Below, in pieces: positions 9,563 to 19,299 of a stretch of DNA of 64,000 bases. Position 1 is the stretch's first letter. Every line of letters starts with the position of its first letter. This DNA comes from Bacteroidales bacterium (GTDB taxonomy: Bacteria > Bacteroidota > Bacteroidia > Bacteroidales > WCHB1-69): NCBI GenBank assembly GCA_017554325.1, contig JAFZIP010000001.1, positions 86,857-150,856 of the forward strand. The letters run 5' to 3'. The translations under genes were made by a program, and so were the position numbers. Below the pieces are notes generated by a model. That model had not been told where the DNA came from and made no database searches. It saw only the letters and a program-made list of their open reading frames with translations.

Positions 9563-9623
9563 ATCAACAAATTAAGCGATTGCATCAGCAGACAAGTGAC
9601 GGGGTTACCGCCACACGCCGGCT

Positions 9624-9896
<273 letters not shown>

Positions 9897-9917
9897 TTAT
9901 TTAGTTGATAATAAGGT

Positions 9918-11033
9918 TTATTCTGCCAATTGAAGTTCCTCTTCTTCCTCGCCGCAAGCCGCTCCGATGTAGATGGCGCTCAAGAGCGTAAAAACAAAAG
10001 CCTGGATGAAGGCCACCAGTAATTCGAGACAGCTCATAAAGAGGTAAAAAAAGATTGAGACAATCGAAACACCATAGCCAATGTAGGGTGACATCTGTCC
10101 GAAAATGAAAATCAAGGAGATGAAGCCTAACACGATAATATGTCCGGCGGTGATGTTGGCGAAAAGTCGCACCATCAGCACAAAAGGTTTCGTAAATACG
10201 CCTATGATCTCCACAAAAGGCATAATGGGAATCGGTACTTTGAGCCACCATGGCACACCTGGTGTATTGATGATGTCTTTCCAGTACTCCTTCTTGCCCG
10301 AAAATTGCGTCACGAAGAAGGTCAGCAGAGCGAGCACGCCCGTCACGGCAATGTTGCCGGTGAGGTTGGCACCGCCCGGGAAAATGGGAATCAGACCCAT
10401 CAGGTTGTTGAAGAGGATGAAGAAAAACAGCGTGAGCAGGAACGGAGTGTATTTCGGAGCGTTTTTACCCAAAGATGGATTGATGACCTCATCCTGCAAA
10501 AAGACAATCACCGGTTCCACGAACGCCTGCAAGCCCTTGGGAGCCTGGTCTGGGCGGCGCTTGTACTGTTTGGCCACCGACAGGAATATCCAGGTAATCA
10601 GAATCAGCGAGATAATCAGCGCGCACACATTCTTGGTGATGGAGATATCGAATTTGCACACATGATCTACAGGGTAATCCACGCCCTCTTCCAAATGGCC
10701 AGTGTAATCGTCGGTCAACTTGACGATGCTGCCTTTCTGCTCGCCCCAGCCCATAGCGTATCCCTTGTAGGCGGCTTCGCCGTGGTGGAACTTGTTGGAC
10801 ATGAAAGCCACAAAATGGCCGTTATCAATCAACATCACCGGCAATGGGATGGTCACGCTTTTGCCACCCTCGCCGCAGATATGCCATCCGTAGTTGTCCG
10901 TAACATGCTCAATGATAAATGGACCGGCGTCGAATTCTTTCTCCTCCGCAGCCAATACGGATTGGGAGAAAAAAGTCAGCAACAAAGCCACACAAAAGCC
11001 CGCCAGCACGTGTTTATAGTATTTGCAAATCAT
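9918..11033 (-). CDS. atpB: ATP synthase F0 subunit a
   Basis: 371 residues, longer than the E. coli protein. As in other Bacteroidota it has an N-terminal signal-like segment (VLAGFCVALLLTFFSQSVLAAEE) and a roughly 100-residue extracytoplasmic region before the helical bundle. The essential helix contains VLMVRLFANITAGHI, including the Arg of the proton path. The acidic tail ends GEEEEELQLAE. First gene of the F0 operon. Confidence 0.95.
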   Translation of the reverse strand: MICKYYKHVLAGFCVALLLTFFSQSVLAAEEKEFDAGPFIIEHVTDNYGWHICGEGGKSVTIPLPVMLIDNGHFVAFMSNKFHHGEAAYKGYAMGWGEQKGSIVKLTDDYTGHLEEGVDYPVDHVCKFDISITKNVCALIISLILITWIFLSVAKQYKRRPDQAPKGLQAFVEPVIVFLQDEVINPSLGKNAPKYTPFLLTLFFFILFNNLMGLIPIFPGGANLTGNIAVTGVLALLTFFVTQFSGKKEYWKDIINTPGVPWWLKVPIPIMPFVEIIGVFTKPFVLMVRLFANITAGHIIVLGFISLIFIFGQMSPYIGYGVSIVSIFFYLFMSCLELLVAFIQAFVFTLLSAIYIGAACGEEEEELQLAE

Positions 11034-11157
11034 ACAATATCAATTAGATATATTCTCAAACCCACTTTTACCCACCTACACAAAAAAGCGGCGCAATATA
11101 CGAAAATTTAATTAGGAAGAGCGCGAAAAACAGCTTCATGTAGCCTTATGAAAATCT

Positions 11158-11613
11158 TTACCTTAATCGCTCCAACAAGCCCGTGCATCCTTCGATTACG
11201 TCGCGCCATGTGGCTTCAAAATCGCCTGTGTACCAGGGGTCTGCCACATCGCCGGGACGAGAGGTGTAATCCATCAGGAGGGAGATTTTCCCTTCGGTAT
11301 CATCTCCCAACAGGCGGCGGAGATTGCGCAGGTTGTTATGATCCATGGCAATGATATAGTCGTAATGCTTATAGTCGGCACGGGTAATCTGGCGGGCGGT
11401 CTTGCCCGCGCACGCAATACCGTGTTCCGCGAGTTTCCGCCGCGCAGGGGGATAGACGGGATTGCCAATCTCCTCTGTAGAGGTGGCCGCTGAGGCTATT
11501 TCAAATTGTTCGGACAGTCCAGCTTCTGCCACCAATTGTTTCATCACAAACTCGGCCATCGGGCTGCGGCAGATGTTGCCGTGACAAATAAAAAGTATCT
11601 TCTTCATTTTCAT
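11158..11613 (-). CDS. Low-molecular-weight protein-tyrosine phosphatase
   Basis: 151 residues from the ATG at 11613. It has the active-site loop C-x5-R-S (CHGNICRS) near the start and the general-acid Asp in DPWYTGDF. The family dephosphorylates phosphotyrosine in proteins, often those controlling capsule or exopolysaccharide. The chosen ATG overlaps the aroK stop by four bases (ATGA); an ATG six bases later is an alternative. It is the last of three coupled genes elbB-aroK-ptp. No tyrosine kinase is nearby. Confidence 0.9.
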   Translation of the reverse strand: MKMKKILFICHGNICRSPMAEFVMKQLVAEAGLSEQFEIASAATSTEEIGNPVYPPARRKLAEHGIACAGKTARQITRADYKHYDYIIAMDHNNLRNLRRLLGDDTEGKISLLMDYTSRPGDVADPWYTGDFEATWRDVIEGCTGLLERLR

Positions 11614-12131
11614 TTTGCAAATAGATGACATATACGCTCACACAGGTTCTCGGCACTAACCTCATCCCCCTTCACTGTCAGCTGCGCCATACGATAATAC
11701 GGCAATCTCTGTTCCAGCCTCTCTTGCACATACGCGACCAACTGATCCTCCGTGAGACCTGCCGTCAGCGGGCGTTCTTTCTTGCTGTTTTTCAACCGCT
11801 GCACAAGGGTTTCTTCCGACAGGTCAACATAGACCGTCGCGGCGAATTCATTCATCAGCCGCATGGCATCTTGGTTAGCGGGGGTGCCCCCTCCGGCGGC
11901 TATCACCATCCCCTGACATTTCAGCATCTCTTTCAGCGTCTGGTACTCGCACTGCCGAAAAACAGATTCCCCATACTTCTGAAAGATATGGGGAATCGTA
12001 GCATGGTATTTTTCTTCGATAGCATCGTCCAGATCGACAAACTCAAGGCCCAGGCGAAGCGCCAGTGCACGACCTAAAGTGGTCTTGCCTGCGCCGGAGA
12101 AACCGACCAGAACAATATTGCGCACCATCAC
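11610..12131 (-). CDS. aroK: Shikimate kinase
   Basis: 173 residues. P-loop GFSGAGKTTLG at 9-19, the shikimate-binding FVDLDDAIE (DxD) and the lid AAGGGTP. It phosphorylates shikimate at O3 in aromatic amino acid and chorismate synthesis. Overlaps elbB upstream and the phosphatase gene downstream, four bases each. Confidence 0.94.
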   Translation of the reverse strand: MMVRNIVLVGFSGAGKTTLGRALALRLGLEFVDLDDAIEEKYHATIPHIFQKYGESVFRQCEYQTLKEMLKCQGMVIAAGGGTPANQDAMRLMNEFAATVYVDLSEETLVQRLKNSKKERPLTAGLTEDQLVAYVQERLEQRLPYYRMAQLTVKGDEVSAENLCERICHLFAK

Positions 12132-12778
12132 TGCATGTTTTCGAGGATGGCGTCAATGAGATTCTGCGCACAGTCGGCGATGTCGGAGATGCGGGCAGGC
12201 AGCATGTAGCACGGCGTGGTGAACACCATATTCTGCTTGTCCGCAATGACGCCTGTCTGCAAAGTGTTGATGTGCTGGGAGCCGAAGCTGATCACATTCG
12301 CGATGGTGCCCTCGTCGTTGCCCACGGTGATGGTCACGTCGCCCAAAACCTTGGCTATCATCACGGGTGCGATGCACAGCGCGCCGATGGGCTTATGCGC
12401 GGCGTGGAACGCCTTGATGAGCTTGGCCACATCCTCACGCACAGTGCAGTTTTTGCCGTCGAATGCGTATGTGAACAGGTTCTTGGCCGCGCCGTTCCCA
12501 CCAGGGAACACCAACGCGTCAAAATCCTCCACACGACATTCTTCGATGGGGCGGATGTCGCCGCGCGCGATGCGCGCGGCCTCCACCATCATATTGCGCT
12601 TCTCCTGTGTGGCTTCCTTTGTACAATGGTTCACCACATGGTATTGATTGTCGTTGGGTGCAAAGATGCTGTAGGTACATTCATTGCGGTCGATGGCCAA
12701 CAGGGTCATCACGGACTCGTGGATTTCACTTCCGTCCAGAGAACCACAGCCACATAATATCACAGCAAATTTTTTCAT
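12128..12778 (-). CDS. elbB: ElbB/ES1-family glyoxalase-like protein
   Basis: 216 residues of the DJ-1/PfpI superfamily: N-terminal KFAVILCGCGSLDGSEIHE is the ElbB/ES1 signature, and ALCIAPVM holds the nucleophile Cys of the elbow. Homologues have weak glyoxalase activity and are linked to isoprenoid production or, in eukaryotes, mitochondria; the bacterial role is unsettled. Encoded 13 bases after the DUF2723 gene and coupled to aroK. Confidence 0.9.
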   Translation of the reverse strand: MKKFAVILCGCGSLDGSEIHESVMTLLAIDRNECTYSIFAPNDNQYHVVNHCTKEATQEKRNMMVEAARIARGDIRPIEECRVEDFDALVFPGGNGAAKNLFTYAFDGKNCTVREDVAKLIKAFHAAHKPIGALCIAPVMIAKVLGDVTITVGNDEGTIANVISFGSQHINTLQTGVIADKQNMVFTTPCYMLPARISDIADCAQNLIDAILENMQ

Positions 12779-12791
12779 ATTTTCTTAATTT

Positions 12792-15700
12792 TTATTGGTT
12801 TGTGTCTTGTTGAAACACCATCCTCGGGCGGTCCAAACTGTTGTAGAAATTACGGTAGGCACTGCCCATATTCGGGGAAATTCCGTCCATCGCATTCAGC
12901 TGGCTCTCTGCAATACTCTGCAATTTCTTGACCGTGGCATTGTCTCCCGCCACCTCAGCAATGTCCTGCAACTGATGCAACTCCTGGAAGTTGTTGGCGA
13001 CAGCCTGCTGATCAAACTCGGGTTGACGAATCAGGCGAGTGATGCTGTTGGACAAGCCCTGGGCATAATATGCAGCCAAGTTGTCAAACTTCAACTCCTT
13101 GAATTTGGAAGCCATGGTCTGATCGGGGTATCTGACATTGGTCATCAGATAATGCAGGAACATCATATCATAATGGATATTATCCTCGTGGATGGCCAAG
13201 GTGTTGTCGTCGCATTGGTTATACCAAGCAAAGAGATCTGCCATCTGATTCCAAATGGATTTGGCCATCTCCATACCCTTCTGATTTCCACTGGGCGTAT
13301 TCAGTTTGAAATAATCCTGCATATAGAAAATACAGTTCTGTGTATAACCATACACGTTGGACATGACGGATACATACGGGAAGACCTCGTTCGGGAGAAC
13401 TTTATTGCCCTGGTCAAAAGCCTGCTCGGCTTTTTCCACATCGCCCTCAGCCAACAGCTGGTTGCCCAGACGGTTGTACAGACGGCGGACAAGGGAGATT
13501 AAACGGGTATTGTCCTCGCTATGATACACACGGGGGTCATTGAGGCCACCCCATGCGTACGGATAGGCATCGTGTTTGGGCATATCAGGATGATTGAGGA
13601 AATCTTCACGACTGTGGTCATTGAACACATTCATCAGATTATTGTACAGAATCTCAGAATTGATACGGCCCGTTTCATTGGAGCGCGAAGTCTTGATAGG
13701 CACCAATCTGTATGCAAATCCCTCCAGTTGGAAATATTCTTCCAGTCCGAGATAAGCTTCGGAGCCTGTAGTAGAAGCATAATAGATGGGACGTTCCCAG
13801 TTGTTGGAAGCTATAATGTCCATCATGATGATATAAGCCTTGGCCAGCGGGGTAACACCCGGCTTGCCAACGTTCCACTCCAAGCGATCCACGATGAGTG
13901 CGGAGTCTTTGGGACTCACGGTCCCGTTAGCTAACACCTTGGCCTTGTCAACCGGCAGGGAGAAGCTGGCGGGAATGGCACGACCATTGGAACGGTAACC
14001 CTTGCTCTGCGACAAAAGGAACAAATGACGAGTATGGTCGAATTGCGGATCTTTGATGTAATTCACGACAGCGTTCAAATCCACAAACTGATTCTCTCCT
14101 GGTTCGAGGTAGAGAACGTCGCGAGTGCCATCCTTGTACTGGTTCCAAGTCATGGAAATAGGCAGAGCTTCTGATTCGTACGCCTTGCGTTTCATCTGAT
14201 CCACATACCAGCTGGTGCTGAGGAGTGACAGGTTGCACACGCGCACATCGGTACGATAGCCTTCCACTTCCTGGGCGTACCACAACGGAAAGGTATCGTT
14301 ATCGCCCAATGTAAACAGAATGGCGTTGGGGGCACACGAATCCAAATAGTTCTTGGCAATAGCCAGGGCCGTATATCGGTTCGATCGGTCATGGTCGTTC
14401 CAATTCTGGTTTGCCATCACACATGGTACCAGGCCAAAGCACACCACTGTGGTGAGCACTGCACCGGCAATCTGCACCGGTTTGTTCTTGATTTTATCAA
14501 ACAGTTCATAGATACCCAGCACACCGAATCCGATCCATATAGCAAAAGCATAGAACGAGGCGGCGAAAGCATAGTCACGCTCACGCGGCTGGAAAGCGTA
14601 CATGTTCAGATAAAACGCAATAGCAAGACCCGTCATGATGAACAGCATGAACACCACAAAAGCATTCTGTGTATCCTTGCGGGTTTGATAGAAGATACCC
14701 ACCAATCCCAACAGTAAGGGCAGCAGATAATAGGTGTTGTGGCCCGGGCGCTGCATGGCGACAGGCTGGTTTCTCTGTTCACCTACCATGGCCTTGTCTA
14801 TGAAGGGTATTCCTGTGATCCAGTTGCCGTTCATACTGTCACCACGACCCTGAAGGTCATTCTGACGACCAGAGAAGTTCCACATGAAATATCTCCAGTA
14901 CATGTAGCCAAACTGATACGTTTGCAGGAATTTGATGTTTTGTTTCCAGGAAGGCGTGTCGCCACGGGCCAGTTCCCGGCGGGCTTCACGATCGGAAGGA
15001 CTGTCGCTGTTGTAGCGGTTGTTCAGCCAGTTGATGTACTCGCTCTGCTTTTCTGGCGACCACATTCTCGGGAAAAGCATACAACCTGACGGGTCGTATT
15101 GCAGCTTCTCGCCCTGTCGGTCGTTGGAAACCACATAGCGTTTGGCATTCTGATCCTTCACGTAAACAGGCTTGCCGTTTTCAGCATTGATCACCTTTGT
15201 ATTGTAGCTCTGGCCGTAGAACAAGGGATTGGAACCATATTGCTCACGATTCAGATAGGACAACAAAGCGACCGCATCTTCCGGATTGTTCTCGTCAATG
15301 GTCGGATTGGCGTTGGAACGAATCACCAAAGTGAAGAATGTGGAGTAACCGATGAGCAACATCAGGAAACAGAAAGTGCCCGTCAGCAATATTGGTTTAT
15401 TCTTCTTGTAACCAGCTACAATACCCCAAGCAATTAAGGCGACAAGTATCAGGAAGAAGAATATGGTACCGGTGTTGAACGGCAGGTGCAGCGAGTTCAC
15501 GAAGAACAGGTCGAACTTTCCAGCCAAGTTCACCACTTGCGGAATGATGCCCCACAGGATAAGGCCGAGCAGCACCACAGAGCCGCAAAGGGAGAGGAAC
15601 ACACCCCATTCTGCTTTCGACTTCAAAGTACCTCTCTTTGCGCACATCACGAACAACGGAATTGTGATGAAAATCCAGATCAGGAACATCCACAAAGTGG

Positions 15701-16415
15701 AGCAGAAGAATGCAAAGAAGAAGGAGATGATGGCCATGGTGAGCACTGCACCCATGCCAGTGGCATTCTTGGAAAGTTTATAGTAAACAATCAGCACGAT
15801 AGCCGGCAAGGTCAGCAAGTTCAGCAAGTGAACGCCGATGGAGAGACCCACCAGATAGGCGATGAGGACAATCCAACGGTTGGGGTTGACATTGGCCTTG
15901 GGATTATCATACTCCTCGTCCCACTTCAGAATACACCAGAACACCAGAGCTGTGAAGAAGGAAGACATGGCGTAAACCTCACCCTCCACAGCGGAGAACC
16001 AGAACGTGTCGCTGAACGCGTAAGCCATGGCACCTACGAGAGCGGCGCCTATCACGGCTATGAAGCGAGGCGTATTCATCTCACCGTACTTGGCCACGAG
16101 TTTGCGAGCTAAACGCACGATGGTGAAATAGAGCAACATGATGGTGAGACCACTGCATACGGCTGACATGCTGTTCACGCAGAAAGCCATTTTGGTCGGG
16201 TCGCCGCCAGCAAACAGCGTGCAGATACGACCGATAATCTGAAAAGTGGGTGCTCCAGGGGGGTGACCCACCAGCAACTTCGAAGTTGTAGCGATGTATT
16301 CACCACAGTCCCACCAGGAGACGGTCGGCTCGGCGGTCATGATATAAACGGCAGAAGCCACAATACCGATGATTACACCGAGAATCGTGTTAATCAATTT
16401 TTGCGTTTTATTCAT
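12792..16415 (-). CDS. DUF2723 membrane protein, probable GT-C type glycosyltransferase
   Basis: 1207 residues. The first ~700 contain many membrane helices; the N-terminal loop SWWDCGEYIATTSKLLVGHPPGAP is the DUF2723 signature, whose Asp/Glu are typical of lipid-linked-sugar transferases. The C-terminal ~450 residues are soluble and include a TPR-like stretch (EGDVEKAEQAFDQGNKVLP). DUF2723 is related to TMEM260, an O-mannosyltransferase, so protein O-glycosylation is plausible, but the bacterial substrate is not known to me. 95 bases of repeat-rich DNA separate it from pheS. Confidence 0.88.
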   Translation of the reverse strand: MNKTQKLINTILGVIIGIVASAVYIMTAEPTVSWWDCGEYIATTSKLLVGHPPGAPTFQIIGRICTLFAGGDPTKMAFCVNSMSAVCSGLTIMLLYFTIVRLARKLVAKYGEMNTPRFIAVIGAALVGAMAYAFSDTFWFSAVEGEVYAMSSFFTALVFWCILKWDEEYDNPKANVNPNRWIVLIAYLVGLSIGVHLLNLLTLPAIVLIVYYKLSKNATGMGAVLTMAIISFFFAFFCSTLWMFLIWIFITIPLFVMCAKRGTLKSKAEWGVFLSLCGSVVLLGLILWGIIPQVVNLAGKFDLFFVNSLHLPFNTGTIFFFLILVALIAWGIVAGYKKNKPILLTGTFCFLMLLIGYSTFFTLVIRSNANPTIDENNPEDAVALLSYLNREQYGSNPLFYGQSYNTKVINAENGKPVYVKDQNAKRYVVSNDRQGEKLQYDPSGCMLFPRMWSPEKQSEYINWLNNRYNSDSPSDREARRELARGDTPSWKQNIKFLQTYQFGYMYWRYFMWNFSGRQNDLQGRGDSMNGNWITGIPFIDKAMVGEQRNQPVAMQRPGHNTYYLLPLLLGLVGIFYQTRKDTQNAFVVFMLFIMTGLAIAFYLNMYAFQPRERDYAFAASFYAFAIWIGFGVLGIYELFDKIKNKPVQIAGAVLTTVVCFGLVPCVMANQNWNDHDRSNRYTALAIAKNYLDSCAPNAILFTLGDNDTFPLWYAQEVEGYRTDVRVCNLSLLSTSWYVDQMKRKAYESEALPISMTWNQYKDGTRDVLYLEPGENQFVDLNAVVNYIKDPQFDHTRHLFLLSQSKGYRSNGRAIPASFSLPVDKAKVLANGTVSPKDSALIVDRLEWNVGKPGVTPLAKAYIIMMDIIASNNWERPIYYASTTGSEAYLGLEEYFQLEGFAYRLVPIKTSRSNETGRINSEILYNNLMNVFNDHSREDFLNHPDMPKHDAYPYAWGGLNDPRVYHSEDNTRLISLVRRLYNRLGNQLLAEGDVEKAEQAFDQGNKVLPNEVFPYVSVMSNVYGYTQNCIFYMQDYFKLNTPSGNQKGMEMAKSIWNQMADLFAWYNQCDDNTLAIHEDNIHYDMMFLHYLMTNVRYPDQTMASKFKELKFDNLAAYYAQGLSNSITRLIRQPEFDQQAVANNFQELHQLQDIAEVAGDNATVKKLQSIAESQLNAMDGISPNMGSAYRNFYNSLDRPRMVFQQDTNQ

Positions 16416-16472
16416 TATTTTTAGGATTTATATTTTTTTAAGCTATTGGCTTTGGGCTATTAGCCTTTTCAA

Positions 16473-16515
16473 CTCTAAACTCTAAACTATAAACTTTAAA
16501 CTCTAAACTTTTAAA
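16473..16515. repeat. CTCTAAA heptamer tandem repeat
   Basis: Six units with period 7 (CTCTAAA, CTCTAAA, CTATAAA, CTTTAAA, CTCTAAA, CTTTTAAA) between DUF2723 and pheS, the last covering the pheS stop codon. The same unit recurs at 62246-62276. Just before it, GCTATTGGC/GCTATTAGC forms a shorter 14-base-period repeat. Confidence 0.8.
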
Positions 16516-17533
16516 GCGTCGCCGCCTTGAATTGTTGCAGGAAGCGAACATCGTTCTCAAAGTAGAGACGGATGTCGTTGGTCCTGTATTTGAGCATTGT
16601 CATACGTTCAATTCCGAGACCGAAGGCAAAGCCGCTGTATTTCTCGCTGTCGATACCGCAGTTCTCCAGAACGTTGGGATCCACCATGCCGCAGCCCAAA
16701 ATCTCCACCCAACCGGTGTGTTTGCAGAGGTTGCAGCCCTCGCCACCACAGATGTAGCAAGAAACATCCATTTCAGCGGACGGCTCCGTGAACGGGAAGT
16801 AGGACGGACGCAGACGGATGCGCACATCGGGGCCGAACATACGTTGAGCGAAATAGAGCAGCGTCTGTTTCATATCTGCAAAAGAAACCTTCTCGGCCAC
16901 ATAGAGACCTTCCACCTGATGGAAGATGCAGTGGGCGCGGGAGGTGATGGCCTCGTTGCGGAACACGCGACCCGGGCAAATCACGCGGATCGGCGGTTGC
17001 TGTTTCTCCATGGTTCGGACCTGCAACGAAGAGGTGTGCGTGCGCAACAGCACGTCGGGATGCAACTCCACGAAGAAGGTGTCCTGCATATCGCGGGCGG
17101 GATGCTCCTCGGCAAAGTTGAGTGCGGTGAACACGTGCCAGTCGTCCTCAATGTCGGGACCCGTAACAGCCGTGAATCCGATGTCTTCGAAAATGCGGCG
17201 CACCTGGTTCATCATGATGGAGATAGGGTGCATGGAGCCCAAGGGAATATTGGCCGATGGGCGAGTGACATCCGCGATAGTGTTGAGGGAACATATTGCA
17301 GCCTCCATTTTGGATTTCTGCTCCTCAAAACGTTGTTGTGCCTTGTCTTTCAGTTCGTTGAGCATCTGTCCAAAGCCTTTGCGTTCTTCCGGGGCAATGT
17401 TCTTGATCTCACCGAACATGGACTGCAACTCACTTTTCTTGCTCAAGAAATTGAGACGAAACTGCTCCAACGCATCCGCATTCTCAATTTTGTAATTTTC
17501 AATTTCTGCTCTTATTTCTTCAATGGATTTCAT
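16511..17533 (-). CDS. pheS: Phenylalanyl-tRNA synthetase alpha subunit
   Basis: 340 residues. An N-terminal coiled-coil arm that contacts tRNA, then the class II core: motif 2 FRNEAITSRAHCIFHQVEGLYV and motif 3 GFAFGLGIERMTMLKY near the C-terminus. It charges tRNA-Phe together with PheT, which is not in the window. It lies 47 bases downstream of the PPIase gene on the same strand. No leader-peptide attenuator is visible. Confidence 0.96.
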   Translation of the reverse strand: MKSIEEIRAEIENYKIENADALEQFRLNFLSKKSELQSMFGEIKNIAPEERKGFGQMLNELKDKAQQRFEEQKSKMEAAICSLNTIADVTRPSANIPLGSMHPISIMMNQVRRIFEDIGFTAVTGPDIEDDWHVFTALNFAEEHPARDMQDTFFVELHPDVLLRTHTSSLQVRTMEKQQPPIRVICPGRVFRNEAITSRAHCIFHQVEGLYVAEKVSFADMKQTLLYFAQRMFGPDVRIRLRPSYFPFTEPSAEMDVSCYICGGEGCNLCKHTGWVEILGCGMVDPNVLENCGIDSEKYSGFAFGLGIERMTMLKYRTNDIRLYFENDVRFLQQFKAATL

Positions 17534-17540
17534 ACGATGA

Positions 17541-17585
17541 TGGGGTAAATGGGGTAAAAGAGGTGAATGAGGTAAATGGGTTATT
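17541..17585. repeat. Nonamer tandem repeat (TGGGGTAAA type)
   Basis: TGGGGTAAA, TGGGGTAAA, AGAGGTGAA, TGAGGTAAA and TGGGTTATT in period 9 fill almost the whole spacer between pheS and the PPIase gene. Confidence 0.7.
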
Positions 17586-18300
17586 TTAGGATTGTGACAC
17601 TGAGGATTTTAATATCTTCTGTAGGGCGATCGAACTGGTCCTTGGGTTGGGCGGCGATTTTGTCCACCACCTCCATGCCGCTGAGCACCTGCCCGAACAC
17701 GGTGTATTCGCCATCCAGGAACGGGGCGCCGCCGAGGGTGGTATAGACTTCGCGCTGCTCGGGGGTGAACGTCTTGCCCGTACGTTGTTGAAGCATGTCA
17801 AGATAGGCATTGTCGTACGGTTTGCCATCCACGATGTAGAACTGTGAGGCGGACGAGGACTTGGCCGGGTTGTTGTCGCGGGCTGCGGCCACGGCACCTC
17901 TGCGATGGTAGAGCGTGGGCACGAATTCTGCCGGAATACGGTAGTCTGGACCGCCTGCACCCAGACGCTGACCGGGTTTCGCAGTCTTGGAATCCGGATC
18001 GCCCGTCTGAATCATGAATCCTTGGATGATACGATGGAACAATACGCCATCATAATAGTTCTCTTTCACCAATTTGATGAAATTGTCCCGATGTTGGGGG
18101 GTCTCGTTGTAAAGCGCAATTTTGATATTGCCTTTGGTGGTTTTGATCAGTACTTCTGTCATTTTTTCGGATTTAATTTCTGCCTTCGCCTCCGGAGCAG
18201 AGTCCGTTTTCTTGGTCTCCGATTCCATTTTCTTCTGCGAAGAACATGCAGATAATATCATGATAGACAATAAGATAATACTAAAAAATCTTTTATTCAT
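17581..18300 (-). CDS. Cyclophilin-type peptidyl-prolyl isomerase lipoprotein
   Basis: 239 residues. Signal peptide with lipobox ILSAC (Cys near residue 18), then a charged linker and a cyclophilin domain with GNIKIALYNETPQHRDNFI and the FHRIIQGFMIQTGD motif containing the catalytic Arg. Expected to help fold exported proteins in the envelope. The ATG at 18300 is chosen because it starts the signal peptide and has a promoter element 20 bases upstream; a longer frame starting at 18345 would put that element inside the gene. Confidence 0.92.
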   Translation of the reverse strand: MNKRFFSIILLSIMILSACSSQKKMESETKKTDSAPEAKAEIKSEKMTEVLIKTTKGNIKIALYNETPQHRDNFIKLVKENYYDGVLFHRIIQGFMIQTGDPDSKTAKPGQRLGAGGPDYRIPAEFVPTLYHRRGAVAAARDNNPAKSSSASQFYIVDGKPYDNAYLDMLQQRTGKTFTPEQREVYTTLGGAPFLDGEYTVFGQVLSGMEVVDKIAAQPKDQFDRPTEDIKILSVTILK

Positions 18301-18320
18301 AGCATTTTTCCTTAAAAGCG

Positions 18321-18329
18321 GCAAATATA
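18321..18329 (-). promoter_or_regulatory. Bacteroidota -7 promoter element for the PPIase-pheS run
   Basis: TATATTTGC on the minus strand, 21 bases upstream of the PPIase ATG. Confidence 0.65.
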
Positions 18330-18357
18330 CAAAAATTGAGCACACTGCGTCACCCTA

Positions 18358-19197
18358 TTATTTACCGGAACCTACATCGTGAGTGCTGAAGTACTCTTTC
18401 CCGGCCTCGTAGCCGATTTGATACAGTTCGTCCACATATTTGAAATCTAACAGCCAGTAATCCTGAGGGTCAATCTTTATCACATCCGTGAACAAATCCG
18501 CATGCTGAAATGAATTTAAGGCTGGAATGCTAAAGAGTGAGCGTAGCCAAAGGGAAACAACATCCCGTTTAGGCTGCGGTTTCTCGAGCAGCAGCAGCGA
18601 ACCAATCCGAATGTCACAGTGTTCATCCAAAAGAGGCTGAATGGGCATGTTGTCGTATATGCCACCATCCACGTGTGGGCAACTGTCTATCCACACCGGA
18701 GAGAAAACAACAGGCACTGCGGATGACGCCATTACGTATTTCACAAGGTCACCGCCTGAGCCTTTATACACTGGCTTGAGAGAGTCCATGTTGAACGAGC
18801 AGCAGTAGAAGGAGCATTTCAAGGAGTCGAAGCTGTTGTGTGGCACGTATTTCAAAAGCGTTTTCTGGATATGATTGGTACTGATTAAACCACCTTTCTT
18901 GTGCCAAGAAAACAACACAACACCTGTCAGGCGATCCATTTCTTCATCTTTAATAAACTGCAGGATATCTTCCGGAGAATTGCCAGCAGCATACAACATG
19001 CCTATAATAGCTCCCATGGAGGTACCCACTAAGCAGTCGGGTTTGATTCCGGCTTCATCCATAGCCTGGAGAAAGCCCAAGTGTGCATATCCCAACGCGG
19101 CACCTCCTGCCAAGGAAACGCCGACTTTCTGGGCATGGGCCGCTTGCGTGCCCATCATCATCATCGCAACAACCATAATTCGCAACAATAATTTCAT
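18358..19197 (-). CDS. Patatin-like phospholipase, exported
   Basis: 279 residues from the ATG at 19197, which begins a signal peptide ending AHAQ. Patatin fold: glycine-rich oxyanion motif SLAGGAALGYAH, the nucleophile elbow GTSMG (G-x-S-x-G) and the catalytic Asp in DGGIYDN. Predicted to hydrolyse acyl chains of lipids outside the cytoplasm. No outer-membrane barrel domain is fused, unlike the longer PlpD-type proteins. It is divergent from the mutase gene, each with its own promoter element. Confidence 0.9.
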   Translation of the reverse strand: MKLLLRIMVVAMMMMGTQAAHAQKVGVSLAGGAALGYAHLGFLQAMDEAGIKPDCLVGTSMGAIIGMLYAAGNSPEDILQFIKDEEMDRLTGVVLFSWHKKGGLISTNHIQKTLLKYVPHNSFDSLKCSFYCCSFNMDSLKPVYKGSGGDLVKYVMASSAVPVVFSPVWIDSCPHVDGGIYDNMPIQPLLDEHCDIRIGSLLLLEKPQPKRDVVSLWLRSLFSIPALNSFQHADLFTDVIKIDPQDYWLLDFKYVDELYQIGYEAGKEYFSTHDVGSGK

Positions 19198-19216
19198 GAT
19201 ACAAAAACTTTGGGCT

Positions 19217-19225
19217 GCAAAATTA
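19217..19225 (-). promoter_or_regulatory. Bacteroidota -7 promoter element for the patatin gene
   Basis: TAATTTTGC on the minus strand, 20 bases before the ATG at 19197; supports the shorter start. Confidence 0.6.
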
Positions 19226-19256
19226 CATTTTTTGACAGAAGAGGCCAATCTTTTTG

Positions 19257-19265
19257 TATCTTTGC
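19257..19265 (+). promoter_or_regulatory. Bacteroidota promoter for methylmalonyl-CoA mutase
   Basis: TATCTTTGC, with a TTTG at 19231-19234 as possible -33 box. The leader of about 30 bases is too short for a cobalamin riboswitch. Confidence 0.65.
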
Positions 19266-19299
19266 ACCCTCAAAATATGAGTGAGTAAAATTTAAGAAA

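Noticed and set aside
19266..19299. Cobalamin riboswitch before the mutase gene
   Set aside because: The predicted leader is about 30 bases, far too short.
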